Origin: Eutreptiella sp. 'Long Island Sound 2002'
Lineage: Eukaryota; Euglenozoa; Euglenophyceae; Eutreptiales; Eutreptiaceae
NCBI GenBank assembly: GCA_964036045.1
Contig: OZ038389.1
Span: 65,104,453-65,168,452, forward strand
DNA: 64,000 bases
Reading direction: 5' to 3'
Part shown: piece after piece, positions 1-13,200 of the stretch
How positions within the stretch are numbered: position 1 is the first letter of the stretch
How the letters are laid out: each line of letters opens with the position of its first letter
Made by a program: the position numbers and the translations under genes
The notes under the pieces: model-generated
Database searches by the model: none
What the model was told of the DNA's origin: nothing
What the model saw: the letters and a program-made list of their open reading frames with translations, nothing else

Positions 1-84
1 CCTAGGAGGAGGGGTGTCCCAGCCAGACCCCCCCCCCCTCCCCCCCCCCTTCGGACTCCCCCCCCCCTCCCCCCCTTCTAATAC
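1..84. repeat. MITE-like C-rich element, truncated by window edge
   Basis: The stretch begins with an AGGAGGAGGGG-type motif, runs through C tracts and ends in TTCTAATAC (76-84). The same order is seen in the complete copy at 7664-7740, where GTATTAGAA opens and TTCTAATAC closes the element. The left terminus lies outside the window. Confidence 0.5.
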
Positions 85-655
85 ATGGCTGCCCCCCCCC
101 CCCCCGCCAAAGAAAACCCTCGACCTCCATGTCCCCCTCTCCTGGGTCAGTGGCTGAACCCCCCTCCCTGACCTAGCCCACCCCTCCCCCCCCTCTGGGT
201 AAAAGTGCAGGGGGGGGGGGGATAGAAACGCTCAGACCGGGTTCGCATGGTATTTGTCAATCGTGGAAATGTCCATCCTGCAAAACAGAGTGATGAGCAG
301 ATTTTATTGCCACTGAACCACCTTGAGGTTCTGCGAAAAAGGCTGGGATTCGACGCGATTTACAGTTTGTAAGGAAATGCCATAGTTTCGTCGCATCTGC
401 AGTGGGTTCTTGAAGCTGAAACAGTGGGAGAATCACGAAGAGCCACCTGTGGCAAGGGGGGCGTGTGGGGGCAGTTTGAGTGACTTGCAGCCCAACTTGA
501 GTGCAGGGTCCGAAAAGGCCCCGCAATGGACCATTTTCTAAACCAAAAGTGAAAAGTGGGTCTCAACTGCGTTTTTTCAACAGTGATGCTCAGCTGCTCA
601 GGAGGCTCCAATAGATGGTTTTGAGCTGTTTTGAGCCTTGTTACAGAGTGGGAGT

Positions 656-717
656 TGTGGCAACAGCCAACGGTTCATGAGCTGTGAACAGCTCATGAAC
701 CGTTGTCTGTTGCCACA
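656..717. repeat. Long near-perfect hairpin (29-bp arms)
   Basis: Arms 656-684 and 689-717 are reverse complements with a single mismatch (667 against 706) around a TGAA loop at 685-688. The inner 16 bp of each arm (AACGGTTCATGAGCTG and its complement) pair perfectly. It lies inside the first intron. It could be a stem-loop in the pre-mRNA, a small-RNA precursor, or a compact inverted-repeat element. Nothing else in the window shares the arm sequence as far as I can see. Confidence 0.75.
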
Positions 718-1083
718 TGACGCTATTATTTTGTGGGCTCTTATGGTGTCTGCATGAACTAGCCGGCACTGTCACGAGGCTGAAGCTGTAACCAGCCCCC
801 AGCCTTGCGTTTAAAGTAGACGGAGGCTACAGGATAGCGTGGCAAACGCTTGTCAAACCGCTTTGCCAGGCTTGGGAAAGCGGTTGGGGAGGCGGCGGTT
901 ACAAAACTGTTGCAGCCGCACTTGGAGGAGGAATGCAGCTGGAGCGTAGCTGACAGCTGATGTTGGGGGGGCGGGGGCCTTCTTCGAGTTCAGTCTCCCT
1001 ACCCCCAGTCACCACAGTCAGGCTACTCCCCTCCTCTGATACGTTGTGTCCTATTTCCAACATGTTGCGGATCATGTCGTCAG

Positions 1084-1254
1084 GAGCCGCTGCCCCTCAG
1101 TGGAACGGTGCAGCTCAGCACCATCTTCGATGGCACTGGCCACTACTACACGTATGCAGGCAGTCTGACGACCCCTGGCTGCAATGAACTTGTGACGTGG
1201 GTTGTGATGGAGACCCCCAAGGTTGTCAGCCAGGCCACGTTGGACAAATTCAAG
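1084..1254 (+). CDS. CA repeat 1, exon D
   Basis: 57 codons, phase 0 at both ends. The acceptor is TCGTCAG before 1084 and the donor AAG/GTACTG after 1254. It encodes the alpha-CA core strand [12 protein letters not shown], where the first Thr corresponds to the gatekeeper Thr199 of human CA II and the Cys to the partner of the N-terminal disulfide in secreted alpha-CAs. VTWVVMETP and the closing LDKFK motif follow. This is the first exon visible; exons A-C of this domain must lie left of the window. Confidence 0.92.
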
Positions 1255-4200
1255 GTACTGCCTCTGTAGCCCAGGCCCAGTCACACGCCTCGAAACCCCT
1301 TCGTGACCAGCAGCACCCTTCAATAGCTCCCAGGAACCCTCTCCAACCCTCAGTACTCCTCTCCAATCCTCAGCAACCCTCAGTACTTCTCTCCAACCCT
1401 CAGCAATCCTCTCCATCCCTCAGTCATTCTACCCACCCCTCAGAAATCCTATTCAACCCGCAGTAGTCCTCTCCAACCCTCAGTACCCTCAGAAATCCTC
1501 GTCAACCCTCAGTAATCCTATCCAACCCGCAGAGATCTTATCCAACCCTCAATGATTTCTCCAACCCAACCCCCAACAACTCTTTCAACAAGTCACATAT
1601 CCTCATCATTCAGCCTGTGTGCTTGGCGTGCTTGCTTTCGTTCTGTGCCCTCCATAGACCCACATGTAAGGCTCTTGATGCCATGCTTGGGCCCCGGAAC
1701 AACCCTTAGGCACCCGTACTGTCTATCACACAATGCCCACCCTTGCCACACCACGTCTGCTTGCGCCCATTGGCTGCTAAAAAAACTAGCCCCAGTGTGG
1801 ATCCCATGTGCACCCCCCGGAAAAACTGTCTTCCTGGAACCTCCAACGCTCCTCCTTCACACGCTGCCTTTTGTTACGGTTGCAGGCCGCCTCCGCCAGA
1901 CCCCAGGCTGCTGCTCATGGCTCAGTGCTCATTGCAGACTACGGCAATTTTCGGCCATTGCAGCCCCGCGGCAGCCGCAAAGTGTACTCCTCCAGCGCCA
2001 CATCTGCAGCTCTTACCGCGTGTACCACTGTGACAGAACCTGTGTTTGACTGCGCAAGTGTGTGCCATTCCCGGGGGGGGTGTATTGTCAGGTGGGGGAG
2101 TCCAGTGTCTGCACGTACCCAGACCCCCGGACCCCTGAACCGGAGCCCCCCTCCAGACCCCCCAACACACGCCTGTGGGGAACAGCAGTTTCCTGGCCTG
2201 CACAATGAATTAACCCCGAAGATCGAGCCCACAACCTTTGGTTTGTTAGTCCAGGTGTTTGGTTACTGGATTGTCCTCTGCCAGAATTGAAGCATCCTTT
2301 CCCTATTTCGGAGCAGAATGTCAAGAAACGGGTCAAAAAGGTTCTACAAGATTTTTTTGCCAAATCACCAGGGGGCAGCTGGTGGGATTTGAACCGCCTT
2401 GTTGGACCATGACAGCCCAACCCTGACTTACTGCAGACGTACTGTATCTGCACCGGGGTTCGAAATTGGTCGGACATGCTTGTTTTCCCAAGGCTTTGCT
2501 TGATTCATTGATATTGAGTAGCTGCATTACGCTAAACCCAGGTAATTGACAAATCCAATAGCGCGGCGGCGGGGGAGGGGGGGGGGGGCTCAGAGCCACT
2601 TTCTGCTAAAAGGGGTAGCTCCACTGCACGTGCAGCAGGGCGGTCCGTTGACAACGAGATCCTTTTTTTCGTTTAATTCAGGACTGTCCCTTGAGGACTG
2701 CCATCTGGACCGGCGGTCAACCGCCAACCGCCGGACTAACCGTCAACCGCTGGGAGTTGACCACGAACCGCCGGATTTTTATGACCAATTTTTCTTCATG
2801 AAGCACCGACTGGTTGAAGGTTCCTTACCAATGGCGCATTTCAAACGGATGTATTACTGGATGATTTGCTGTGTGCAGTGCCTGGCTGCCTTCTGCATGG
2901 CGGTGTGTGCATTTGTTGGGTGAGCCGTACATCAACGAGTTCTTTTGTGTTAAGGACCGCTCTGACGTGCAGTGAATATGGTCAGCATGTGGAATGAGCC
3001 AGAGGGTACACTCAATGTGTGATGCGCGATAGTGACACGAAGAGAGAACCTGTTGCGGGCATACCACGCCCCTGTCTTTTCCCCCACGAGGGCCTCTGTC
3101 CATTCCAAACAGGCACCGGTGCCCACGAAAGTGCCGCTTATCGGGCCCATTCACCCGATCACTGGTCGTACGACCGGTGCTCAACGGATGGCCCAAGCGG
3201 CTGGAGCGGCACGTGCAGCGGCTCCCAAGGGTCTCCTATCGACGTGTGTGGGGCTGAGACGTATCCGGGGGGCCTGCCTTCGTTCGTCGTGGCGAACTGG
3301 AACGTCTTCCGCAGTTTGCACATCCTGAACAACGGCCACACAGTGCAGGTCCGCTTTGGGCAGGGGGGCAGTCTGGGATCGATTGGGCGCTGAGGCCTTT
3401 TGTTTGTCATTGCGGCCCTACCAATGTGAGCCTTTCACCCCCAGCCCATGCCTGCAGCACCACTCTGGCACCCCAGCTCTCTGGCACCCCATCACTATGG
3501 CACCCACATTGCAGCAACCCTCCACTCCACCACCGGACACTCTCCCTTCCACTATGACACTCCATCACTGTGGCATCTGGCACCCACATGTGTGCGCCTC
3601 GTCACCCCTTCACCCCCCCACTCCGTCACCCCATTACCACGGGGCCCCCCAGATCGTACTTCTTGCCCTCCAGAATGTTGTTGCCCTTCACCCACGGATC
3701 TCACTCACCTCGTCCAGCGGGCAGCGAAAGGACTTGTGAGTGTCATCGTTTCGTGACTGCAATTTTCCGTAGGTCAACGTGGCATCAAATAGACCTTCGA
3801 CCCGGATTGGCAACCTCCACAACGTCGTCGGCCGTGGCAGCAACAGCTCCACTCAAGAGTGGGTGTTGGAGCAGATCCATTTCCATTGGGGCCGAACAGG
3901 CAAGAGCGACGAAGGCAGTGAGCATTACATGCTGGTGTGCGGGGTGCTGTGCAGGCCTGTGCTTCGTGACGAAAATACGGGGAAATGGGGTCGCCGGATG
4001 AAGGGGTCGGTCGGTAGGTAAATGGGTGAGTCGGTGGGTGAAAGGGTCAGCTACCGTTATGTGTCTTTGAGTGGTCGCTCTCGGTGGGTGGCTGTGTTAC
4101 AGAGGGTACCCCCATGCCCGCTGACTTAGGGCACACGCGGCAGACCCAACTAGCGACACCACGGGAAATACCTGGAACTGCAGCGCACCACGCCACAACG

Positions 4201-7200
4201 TCCGACGTCTTTTGTGGGGGGGCAGCGCCCTCCAACGCGGTCTGCGAGTGACCGAATGTGAAACCCGTCACTGGCGAGGGAGTGAACGCCATGGGGGCAG
4301 TGGCTGCAGTTGTGAGCAGTGGGACAGATATTCCACCCTCACCCACACAATAGCCCCCCGCCTCCACACTCCCATAGAACCGACCCCTCCCCAACAAGCA
4401 GGTCGCACAATAGACATGACACTCGACACCGGGTGTTTTGCCGGGCCACCTCCCAGCGTTCATTGAACATCACCCCTCGCTATGAACCCCCTGCGTGGCC
4501 AGGGGTGCATGGTGGTGGCCCAGTAGGAGCAGCATTTCTAGCCTGGAGCCGTTTCCACCGTCCCTCTTCCCACTGTGGGGTCGCCTGTAGGCAGGGGATG
4601 TGCAGTTTTGGGGGTCTTTGTGCACGGAAATCAAGTCCCAGTCAAGCCACGATACCCGCCCATCCCAGTCACCATTCCGGGGCCGGCTCAGGGTCAGCCA
4701 AAGACTTCGTTCACACTGCCCTTCTGCCTGCCCGATGCAGTGACCTGCCCTGAAGACGGGGCTTTGCACTCGTGCAGGGGGCTGCATAGACAGGCTGCCT
4801 CTTTTGCCCTTGTGGATGATCCCCCTTCCCCCTCCCCAAAGGCCCTTGGGCTGCTGGCTGTTGGTGGACCGGCGAAGGGGCTGTGCACGGATTTGATGCC
4901 TTGGGCCACATGGCGCTCAGCCCTGCGCCCCATTCCCCCCTCATTGAGGGTCAATTTGCGGATGGACAGTGCAGGAGGCGCTTAAGTTTAGACCTGCTGA
5001 TGGCGGATTCCCATGTCTACGCGCAGTCTCAAATGGGCCACCCAAGGCCAAGGGGCAGAGCAGTGATGTATTAGAACGGCCGTACACCGTAGGAGGAGGG
5101 GGGGTACCTCTCCTAACCCCCCCTCCCTCCCTCCCCTTGGACCCCCTTCCCCCCTCCCTCCTCTTCTTGTAAAGTTTGAGGCTGACAGCCAAAATTTTGC
5201 TTCGGCGCCTTCAGTGCCAAGAGGATTTAAGCTTCAAAATTTGTGGCCCGCCTTCGGCAGGGACCATAGGGGGACCATAGGAGGAGGGACGGTCTGGGCG
5301 AATCGCCCCCCCCCCCCCCCTTCAGACCCCCCCCCCTCCCCCCCTTCTGGTGCTTCCCTGGGGCAGAGTGTAGATCAGTGAGAGGAGGTCCATGGCGGTT
5401 TGTGGCGGGGGGTGATCCATTGCGGGTCTTGGGGGGGGGGGGGAGGTGTCAAGTGCAATTTGTAACGGGGCGGAGGGGTTCACCCTACACCCCTTACCGA
5501 AAAGGCCTTAACCCCCCGCCCTGCCCCGCCCCGCCACTCGGCGGGTGTTGGTGTCTGGAGTTAAACTGCCAGCAGTATGTAATTCTTCTCCAAGTTGTAG
5601 CCTCGCCTTCTGTCGGAAGCTGACCATCACCCTGCCAGCACTGTGTTGCGGTTCAGGGGAGACGGTACCCGTTGGAGGCCCATTTCGTGCACTACAACGC
5701 CTTCCGTGGGAGCAGTGTGGCTGAGGCCGCCGGGACCGGGCAGCCGGACGCGCTCCTTGTGGTCGGCGTGCTCTTTGAAGTCGGGGTGTCAGGGGAGCCC
5801 CAGGCACTCACCTCTATCGCTGATGGTGTGGCGCAGGCGGCACAGGTGTGCACACTTCCATCCAAGCGCAAACACCGATTGGGGCAGTCCCCCAGCAATG
5901 CCGGGGGGCGGTCACGTGGCTCAGCTGTCATAGCACATGACGCCTGACCAGGAGGGACCGAGTTCGAGTCCCGGATGATGCAGAAGTACTACTGCTAAGG
6001 GGGCGTCTTGCGCGCTGTGTGCGCCCTGTGCACAAATTTTGTACAGGACCATACCAAAGCTGCATACTAGTGCCTAGTACCAGTAACAACGAGCCTTGTT
6101 ATGCATTTATATGAGTTGCTTGCATGCTTTGCCCTCATTTCTAGTGCATTTGGGTGTGTTGTTGTGCCCTAACCTGTAGTTTCCTTAGAATTTGGATTTG
6201 GATTCTGAGTACGAACTATGGTGATACATTCGGGTCCCTTTTCCGGGGATATGAACCGGCCTACAAATTTTTGCATGCTCGAATGATACAAATCTGTACA
6301 ACCCTCCACGTTTCCTTTATGCATGTGAATGTTGACAATTTCAAGAACGACAATGTCCTGAGCTGCAGCAGCGAACATCTTGGTCTTCTGACAATTAGAA
6401 GGGACCTTGATGGTCCACGAAGGGGTACGGCACCCCTAAAAACCAGGTTGGATATGTACAGGTTTGAAGAAAATGTACATAGCATGTTGCTGGAGCAAAC
6501 AAACACTACACCAACACCAAGCACCACATCTTTCTGTCTGTTTTGGTAAGAATATTGTCAGTTGTAGCAAAAACCCCCAAGTTCTCTCTGTCATATGCGC
6601 GCTGTGCACGCGCTGTGCCAGGACGCCCCCTAAGACGTCCTCGGCGCGAGCTGGAAGGGGCTAATACTGGTTCGCTGGTGCCTAGAGATGGCCTGGGTAT
6701 TTTGCGTCCACATCGACCATCAGCGTTGCTCGTAAAACAGAAAATCGTTGTGGAATGAGACGACTGGCAAGACACACGGGATCGAAAGGGGCAGGATAGG
6801 CAGCGCTTTGATATCACGGCGAACATGTGCGTGCGCGGCCCGCGCGATGACAGAGGATGCACACATCTTTGGCTGCTGGCAACAGTTTTGCGCCGACATG
6901 CTGACATGTTCCCGTCGCATTTTGCAACCGCCGGCAACACAAATGCGCTCGTGGGCGGGGGGCAGGGCGACCACCCCTGGGGGCGTAAGGGCCGAAGAGA
7001 GTCCAGACAAGTATTGGGCGCCATCACCCCCATAACGTACCGGAGGCGAGCAGCAGCGGCACAAGCGACGGGATCGACCCCCCAGCCCACAGATACGACG
7101 GGGGGATGGGGCGGGGCGGCGCCCCGTGACGCAACGCGCTGTCGATGTAGGGGACAGGGGTTTGCCCCGGGACAGCATCGGCGTGTGGCACTGCAAACCA

Positions 7201-10200
7201 CCGCTTGTTCCACGCTTCAGGAGGCCTCTCTTTTGGCCGACACCGTCCGGCTCAGCACCATCTTTGATGGCACTGGGTACTACTACTCGTACCCGGGCAG
7301 CCTGACGACCCCCGGCTGCAATGAGATCGTCACGTGGGTTGTGATGCAGCGGACAAGGATCGTGAGCCAGTCCACGCTGGACAAGTTCAAGGTGCCGCTG
7401 CCCCCACCCCAACCCCATCCTCCCAACGTCCATTCATGCCTTGGCCATTCCAGCGTTGCCGACAGTGTCCAAGGAATCGCCATCAAGGCGCAGGGATGCC
7501 AAGGGGCAGAAGCAGTGGGACAAGTCCCACACTCTCCCACCCACCGGCTGTGAACAAGCAATGAAGACAAGTTCCTCCTGAAATCCCTAACCAGTGCGCA
7601 CACTCGGCAGCACCAATCGGCAAACTTGCTCAGCTTTTATGGCAACCCCACCCCCCAAGAGAAGTATTAGAATGGCCGTACACCACAGGAGGAGGGGGGT
7701 ACCCCCCCTGGACCCCCCCCCCCATCCCCCCTTCTAATACCCCCCCCCCCCTCCGTCCTGATGTCTGACTGACAGCTACTGACTGTGATTGTCTGACTAA
7801 TGTAGTCAGACATGATGTTCTGTTTTCTGTTTCAGACACAGTGTGTGTCTTGAGGTTCAACCAGGTTTGGCATAGAGAATAAAGATGCACTTATGCCTGA
7901 CTGTGGAGTGCATTACCTCTGGTTTGCATTTGTCTGTTTTTAATTAGGTCACACCCCCCCTCCGTGTACGCACACAGTCACAGGTACGTGAAGAGACGTC
8001 TCAGCGCACCCGGTTTCCATTGCTGCTGACGCTTCGGGCCTTCCCCCCCCCCCCCCCCTCGGAGCAGTCTTGCCTCAAAGTGGCCGGTGCTCAGGGGGGG
8101 GGGGGGGGTCACCCTGCGGCAGCAACACCGCGGGCAAAATGCCTGGAAATGCAGAACGCCGCTGATGGGCAGCAATGGTCGATGCCGGGCCTCCAGGTCG
8201 TGTGTCACGTCGGGGGAGGTCGAGGGTACCCTCGGCGCCTCACGCACCGGCAGCGGAGTGGACCGCCACGGGGGTTGTGTGCTGCCGTCAAGTGCGATCA
8301 GCATTCCGCACTCATCCACAACACTGAGCGCTTCCGCTGTTCTCTCGGGAGGCACAGACAACGCATGTCACACAACAAATGTGGCAGTTCACACGGCGTG
8401 CATTACACCGACTGACCAGCCTTTGTGCACCCCGTCCCCCCCCCCCCCTTCTTCTTTTTCAAGTGCGCCAAGTGCTGTGCCTCAGGCCAAAATTTTGGGC
8501 AGTGCCATTTGATTCCAGCCCCGCGCCATCCCCCCTCCCCCCCGCCCGCCCATGTCGCTCAGTGCGGACCCAGATTTGGGTTTGTTTTACAGTCAGGACG
8601 GTACTGAAGGACGCTCCTCTGGGCCGGCGGGTACCGGCGAACCACCGGCGTTGACCGCCGACCACCAGCAGTTACCACCAACTGCCGTGCTCACTGGCCC
8701 AAAGTTGTTAGTGTCGCACCAAACGCCGTGTCGAAACCGCCACATCTTGTCAGCCAAGTTCCTTTTGCTGTTGGGTAACCGCCAATAACTGTGGGTGACC
8801 GGTCAATGGTTGCGCTGTTGGCGGACATGCGCCTCCCCGTTTTTTTTTTTACGAGGCGCAGCCGAACACCCGAGCTTTGTGTCCCAGTGTTACCGAGAAG
8901 GCCTGGGTGGTGAGTTTACGGTCGCCCTGTCTCAACCTTCGGCTCTCCTCGTGCCCAATGCCACAGGCTGCCTCCGCCAATCCTCCGCTGGTTAAGAATT
9001 TCGGCAACGGCAAGATTGCCGACTGGGGCAACTTCCGCCCCTTGCAGCCCAAGGGCAGCCGCCGAGTGTACACCTCCAGTGGCAGTTCCGCAGCAACAAT
9101 TCCCTGTGGCACCCCGGCAGAACCTGCTTTTTCCTGCACAGGTCTGATGGCACGTCGGCGGGGGAGTGGTGTGGTAGCGGAAGGGGGTGGGGCAGGGGCC
9201 AGGGTTGTGCTGGGAAGCCCAAAGGGGCAGGAGAAGGGTCACCCCCGTAGGTCTGGGAATGACGGAGTGCAAGGTATGTCCCAGTGCTTGAAGGGGAATG
9301 GACGCCAGAGGGGCAGTAGCTGCAAGCGTGAGCAGTAGGACATACACTGCACCCTTACCCACAAGAATGCATTTCTCCCCCCCCCCCCCCAACCCTCCCC
9401 CCCCCTGTGCACATTGCCCCTCCAGCTGACCTCAACCAACATCCAGGTCACACAACAGACAACAAAGACATTGCACTGGACATTGGGTGTCCAACTGGTG
9501 TGTGCTACACGGTAACCGACCATCCTTTCTGGAACGCCCCCCCCCCCCCCCTGCGTGTACTACCACGGTGCGGTGAGAGCATCCTGGACACCGAGCCCTC
9601 TTGGCATTCCTGATCGATGCCCAGGCCTGCCTGCAACCTCTTTATGGTCCGTCGCACTTTTGCTTGATGCGGTCGTGCCTGACAGTGCGGCAGCGGGTTG
9701 GGTGCCCCGCTCCTGCAAAGCTGAGGACAGCCCCAAAAAGAATAATAGGACCCGTCAAAAGCCGCTTCGTGCCCTTTGTGCATTGTGCTCTGAAGTGTTT
9801 CTTCACCTGAATGGACACCTTTTTTGGGCTCAGCATTACGCTCCTCTCCCTCTCCCTCTCCCTCTCTCTCTTTCTGCTCACGCTTTGTGATCAACAAACA
9901 CAGAACGCCGCAAGCGCCGTTTCCAAAGTCAGAAAATGCACAGCATCTTTGCGCGGAGTGCATCGGCTTCTGTGGCAACAGTTCCCCGTTCCACCCATCA
10001 CCTACCACAGGCACATCGATGAATACATCATATGTGTGTACGACTTTCCTGTGTTTCCTGCCCGTGTGGTGTCGTCCTGTATCGTGTGGTCCATACAGAG
10101 TGTGTTCCCACGTTTTTGTCAAGGAAAAGCCACACGGATGCACAGCAGCCCACACGCTGTGCCACTCGGCATCAATCGCCAGCAGGTTGGAGGGTTGCCC

Positions 10201-13200
10201 TCCCCACACCCATAACAGAAATGCGTCATGGCGGATGTTGTACTGATCTTTATGCTTCCACCTGCTTCACGACGTGCCCTGACAATCGGTGGATCAACAC
10301 ACTGTTACGCCCCATCCTGCTACCCAGTACCCCCCGGAGGCGAAATGCAGGTGGCCAACATAGCACCACCGCGTGATAATAGAAAGGGGAGCGGACTGCC
10401 ACTGCCGCTGCCACAATCGCTGTACCGCTGTCCACTCAACCCCCTCAGGGGGTCTTTGGGCCCTTTCAGGATGGAGGCTAAAAACATCTTCCACGCCTAC
10501 GGCGCATTCGAAAGGGAGTAAGAAGCGCACCACTCTGTTCTAGTGCTCTCCAATACCCAACCCCCCAAGGCGGAGGTCCGGCTTGTAGCCACCTGCACTC
10601 AACTCGGGGCACAAGGGCGAGAGTTCACCTGAAAAATTGGGAACACTGTCAATTGAGCCAGCCAGTCCTATGACCCCCACCCGAACCCCTCCACCAGCAC
10701 ACCGGACATCCTCCATCCCACAGTCATGGCATGCTCCATGATGCAATGATACTGAGATGCCACCCTCCCCCTTCTGGGTAGCAGGGCCCGTCATGATTGA
10801 CGCCCCCGCCCGTTCCCCAGACAAATACATCTCTTTGGGATTGCTGTCATCCAGACAACACACGACAAAACACGTCCCAGTGGTGTGTTTATCCATTGAA
10901 AAACAATTGTACGTGAGCCCATCAGCCCACGCACGGACGTGCATGTCATCAACCAGCGCGTGTGTCTTGTTGGGTGGTTGTTCTGGGCGCTCCCTCAGGG
11001 CGCTCAGGAGAGACAGGGTGATAAAGGAGCTTCCTGACCAGAGGCAACAAACGACCCCCTTGCACGGGAATAACAGCGGGGATGAGAGGAGCAAGTGAGT
11101 GGAGAATCGACCCCAACACGGCACACAAGACAATGAACTGTGGCGCATGATATCATTTTGATGCATGATATTGTGGGGAGGGGGTTGGGGTTTTTACGCA
11201 GTTCCTCAGCCCAGCAGTCCGCCGCAGCACAAAGACTCACAGTGGGAAGTAGCAGTGCGCGGTGCTGTGGCCGGAACTCTCTGCAAATCCTCCAAACGAC
11301 AAGCGCCGGGGTACTCGGCCCCGCGGTGGTATGCAGCCGTGCACAGTTGCTCAGCTCAGCAACACGAAGCAGTCGCAGAGGAAAGCGGTACCCAGCAGCA
11401 CATGTGCCGCTGTAACCTCAGGCGCGACACCCTGGTTTGGCTGAGAACGGGAGGGGGACGGGGACTGAGGGTTTGGTGGAGGGGACGGAGGCTCGGGGGC
11501 AAGGGAAGGGGATGGCACACCCACCCGCTCCTGCAATCCAATCTCCAAGGCATTCCCATTTCATGTTGAGTCAGACACCCCCCCCCCCCATAAAAAAAGA
11601 AAGGGGGTCTTTTTTGGGGATGTCGCCCAACGTCAGGGTTCCGTGCCAACGGCGCAGTGAATGTCATTTAAGTCGCCAAATACAATGGGCTTTTCGTGGG
11701 GTGTCGCATCGCTCCCCTGCTTCTGTGGTGCAGTTGGCAGCCATGGTCACGATGACCACCACAAAGTCCATGTGTCCACTTGGGAATACGACCGCTGCTC
11801 CGATAAGGCCCCAGACTACTGGACCTCGGGTTCGTGCTCAGGCAGCGAGGGGTCGCCAATCAACCTTTGTGGCGCGGAAACGCACAGCAGCCTGACCAGA
11901 TTCGTCACCAGCAATTGGAATGCGCAACGAAATCTGGAGATCTTTAACAATGGCCACACTGTGCAGGTGATGTCTGCAAAGGATGATCATGATGAGACAA
12001 GAAGGATAGTGTCAAAGGCGAGGTGACTAGGATGAAATATTGGGGTCCCAATGGGTGGGTACTTTCAAAAGTAGGCGACTTGGCCTCTCATCCGAATTAT
12101 GGCTTTTTGAGTACGTGCATTCTCAAGCCATCCCAAGACAAGGCTCTTGCTATGTTCAACTATTTTGCCTGGGTTGACTGCGACATATCATGCAGCAATC
12201 TGACAATTGTGGCTGTTATCTGTGTGCGCCTGTTGCCTACGAACTGTGGTCCGGGATGTGGATGCACATAATTCTCGCGGTGCGGGGATTCGGTGGAGGG
12301 TGGTGGCGAGAGCCATCCCATCATGGCGGCTGGACGGAATGAACAGGCGGTACCCTCGGCGGCGGTTCGGCTCGGCCGGTTAGGTTCCGGCGGTTCGGCT
12401 CGGCGGCCGTGTCGGCCGGCCGAAGTGCCACCCGGCGGTCCGGCCGGCTGATTCAGCCGGCCGAGACCGCCGGGCCGTTCCGATGCACCCCCCCCCCCCC
12501 CTAAGCATCCCCAGGTTAGGCACCCCTTTTTTTCACCCACCTTCACCTGTTTTCACCCATCCTTTGCTCATTTCCACCACTTCCACTCCTTTCTAGGTTG
12601 ATGACTCGCAATCCACGCTTTGTACGCGGTGCACACACAAGGCGGTGCACACAAAAGGCGGTCTATAGCCACCGCAAGAGTCATGTTCTTTAAGGGGCCT
12701 CAAGCAAGGCGGTACACACAGAACGCGGTGCACAGACAAGGCAGTGCACACAAAAGGCGGTCTATAGCAACTGCAAGAGTCATGTTATTTAAGGGGCCAC
12801 AGGCAAGGCGGTACACACAGAACGCGGTGCACACACAAGGCGGTGCACACAAAAGGCGGTCTATAGCCACCACAGGAGTCATGTTATTTAAGGGGCCACA
12901 GGCAAGGCGGTGCACAGAGAACGCAGTGCCCACACAAGGCGGTGCACACAAAAGGCGGTCTATAGCCACCGCAGGAGTCAAGTTATTTAAAGGGCCACAG
13001 GCAAGGCGGTACACACACAGAACGCGGTGCCCACACAAGGCGGTGCACACAAAAGGCGGTCTATAGCTACCGCAGGAGTAATTTTATTTAAGGGGCCTAA
13101 GAGGGGTATTTTGCTTTTTCAAGAGGCACATGGGGTGGGGGGTGTATCGGAACGAGCCGGCAGTTCGGCCGGCTGGCGGTGTCAGCCGAATTTTCGGCCG

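Larger units (their letters stand above)
1..1083. other. Intron sequence upstream of the first visible exon
   Basis: No CA exon is recognisable here, so this is taken as the 3' part of the intron between exons C and D of repeat 1. It starts with a C-rich stretch ending in TTCTAATAC (a MITE-like end, listed separately), has poly-C and poly-G runs, and contains a strong hairpin at 656-717. The small ORFs at 257-611 on the minus strand resemble no family I know and are probably chance. Confidence 0.6.
3935..5656. other. Intron B-C of CA repeat 2
   Basis: 1.7 kb with no exon. It holds a dispersed-repeat copy at 4285-4470, a MITE-like element at 5068-5170, and a second AGGAGGAGGG plus poly-C stretch at 5270-5350. 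The overlapping short ORFs on both strands between 4047 and 4985 have no recognisable motifs. Confidence 0.6.
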
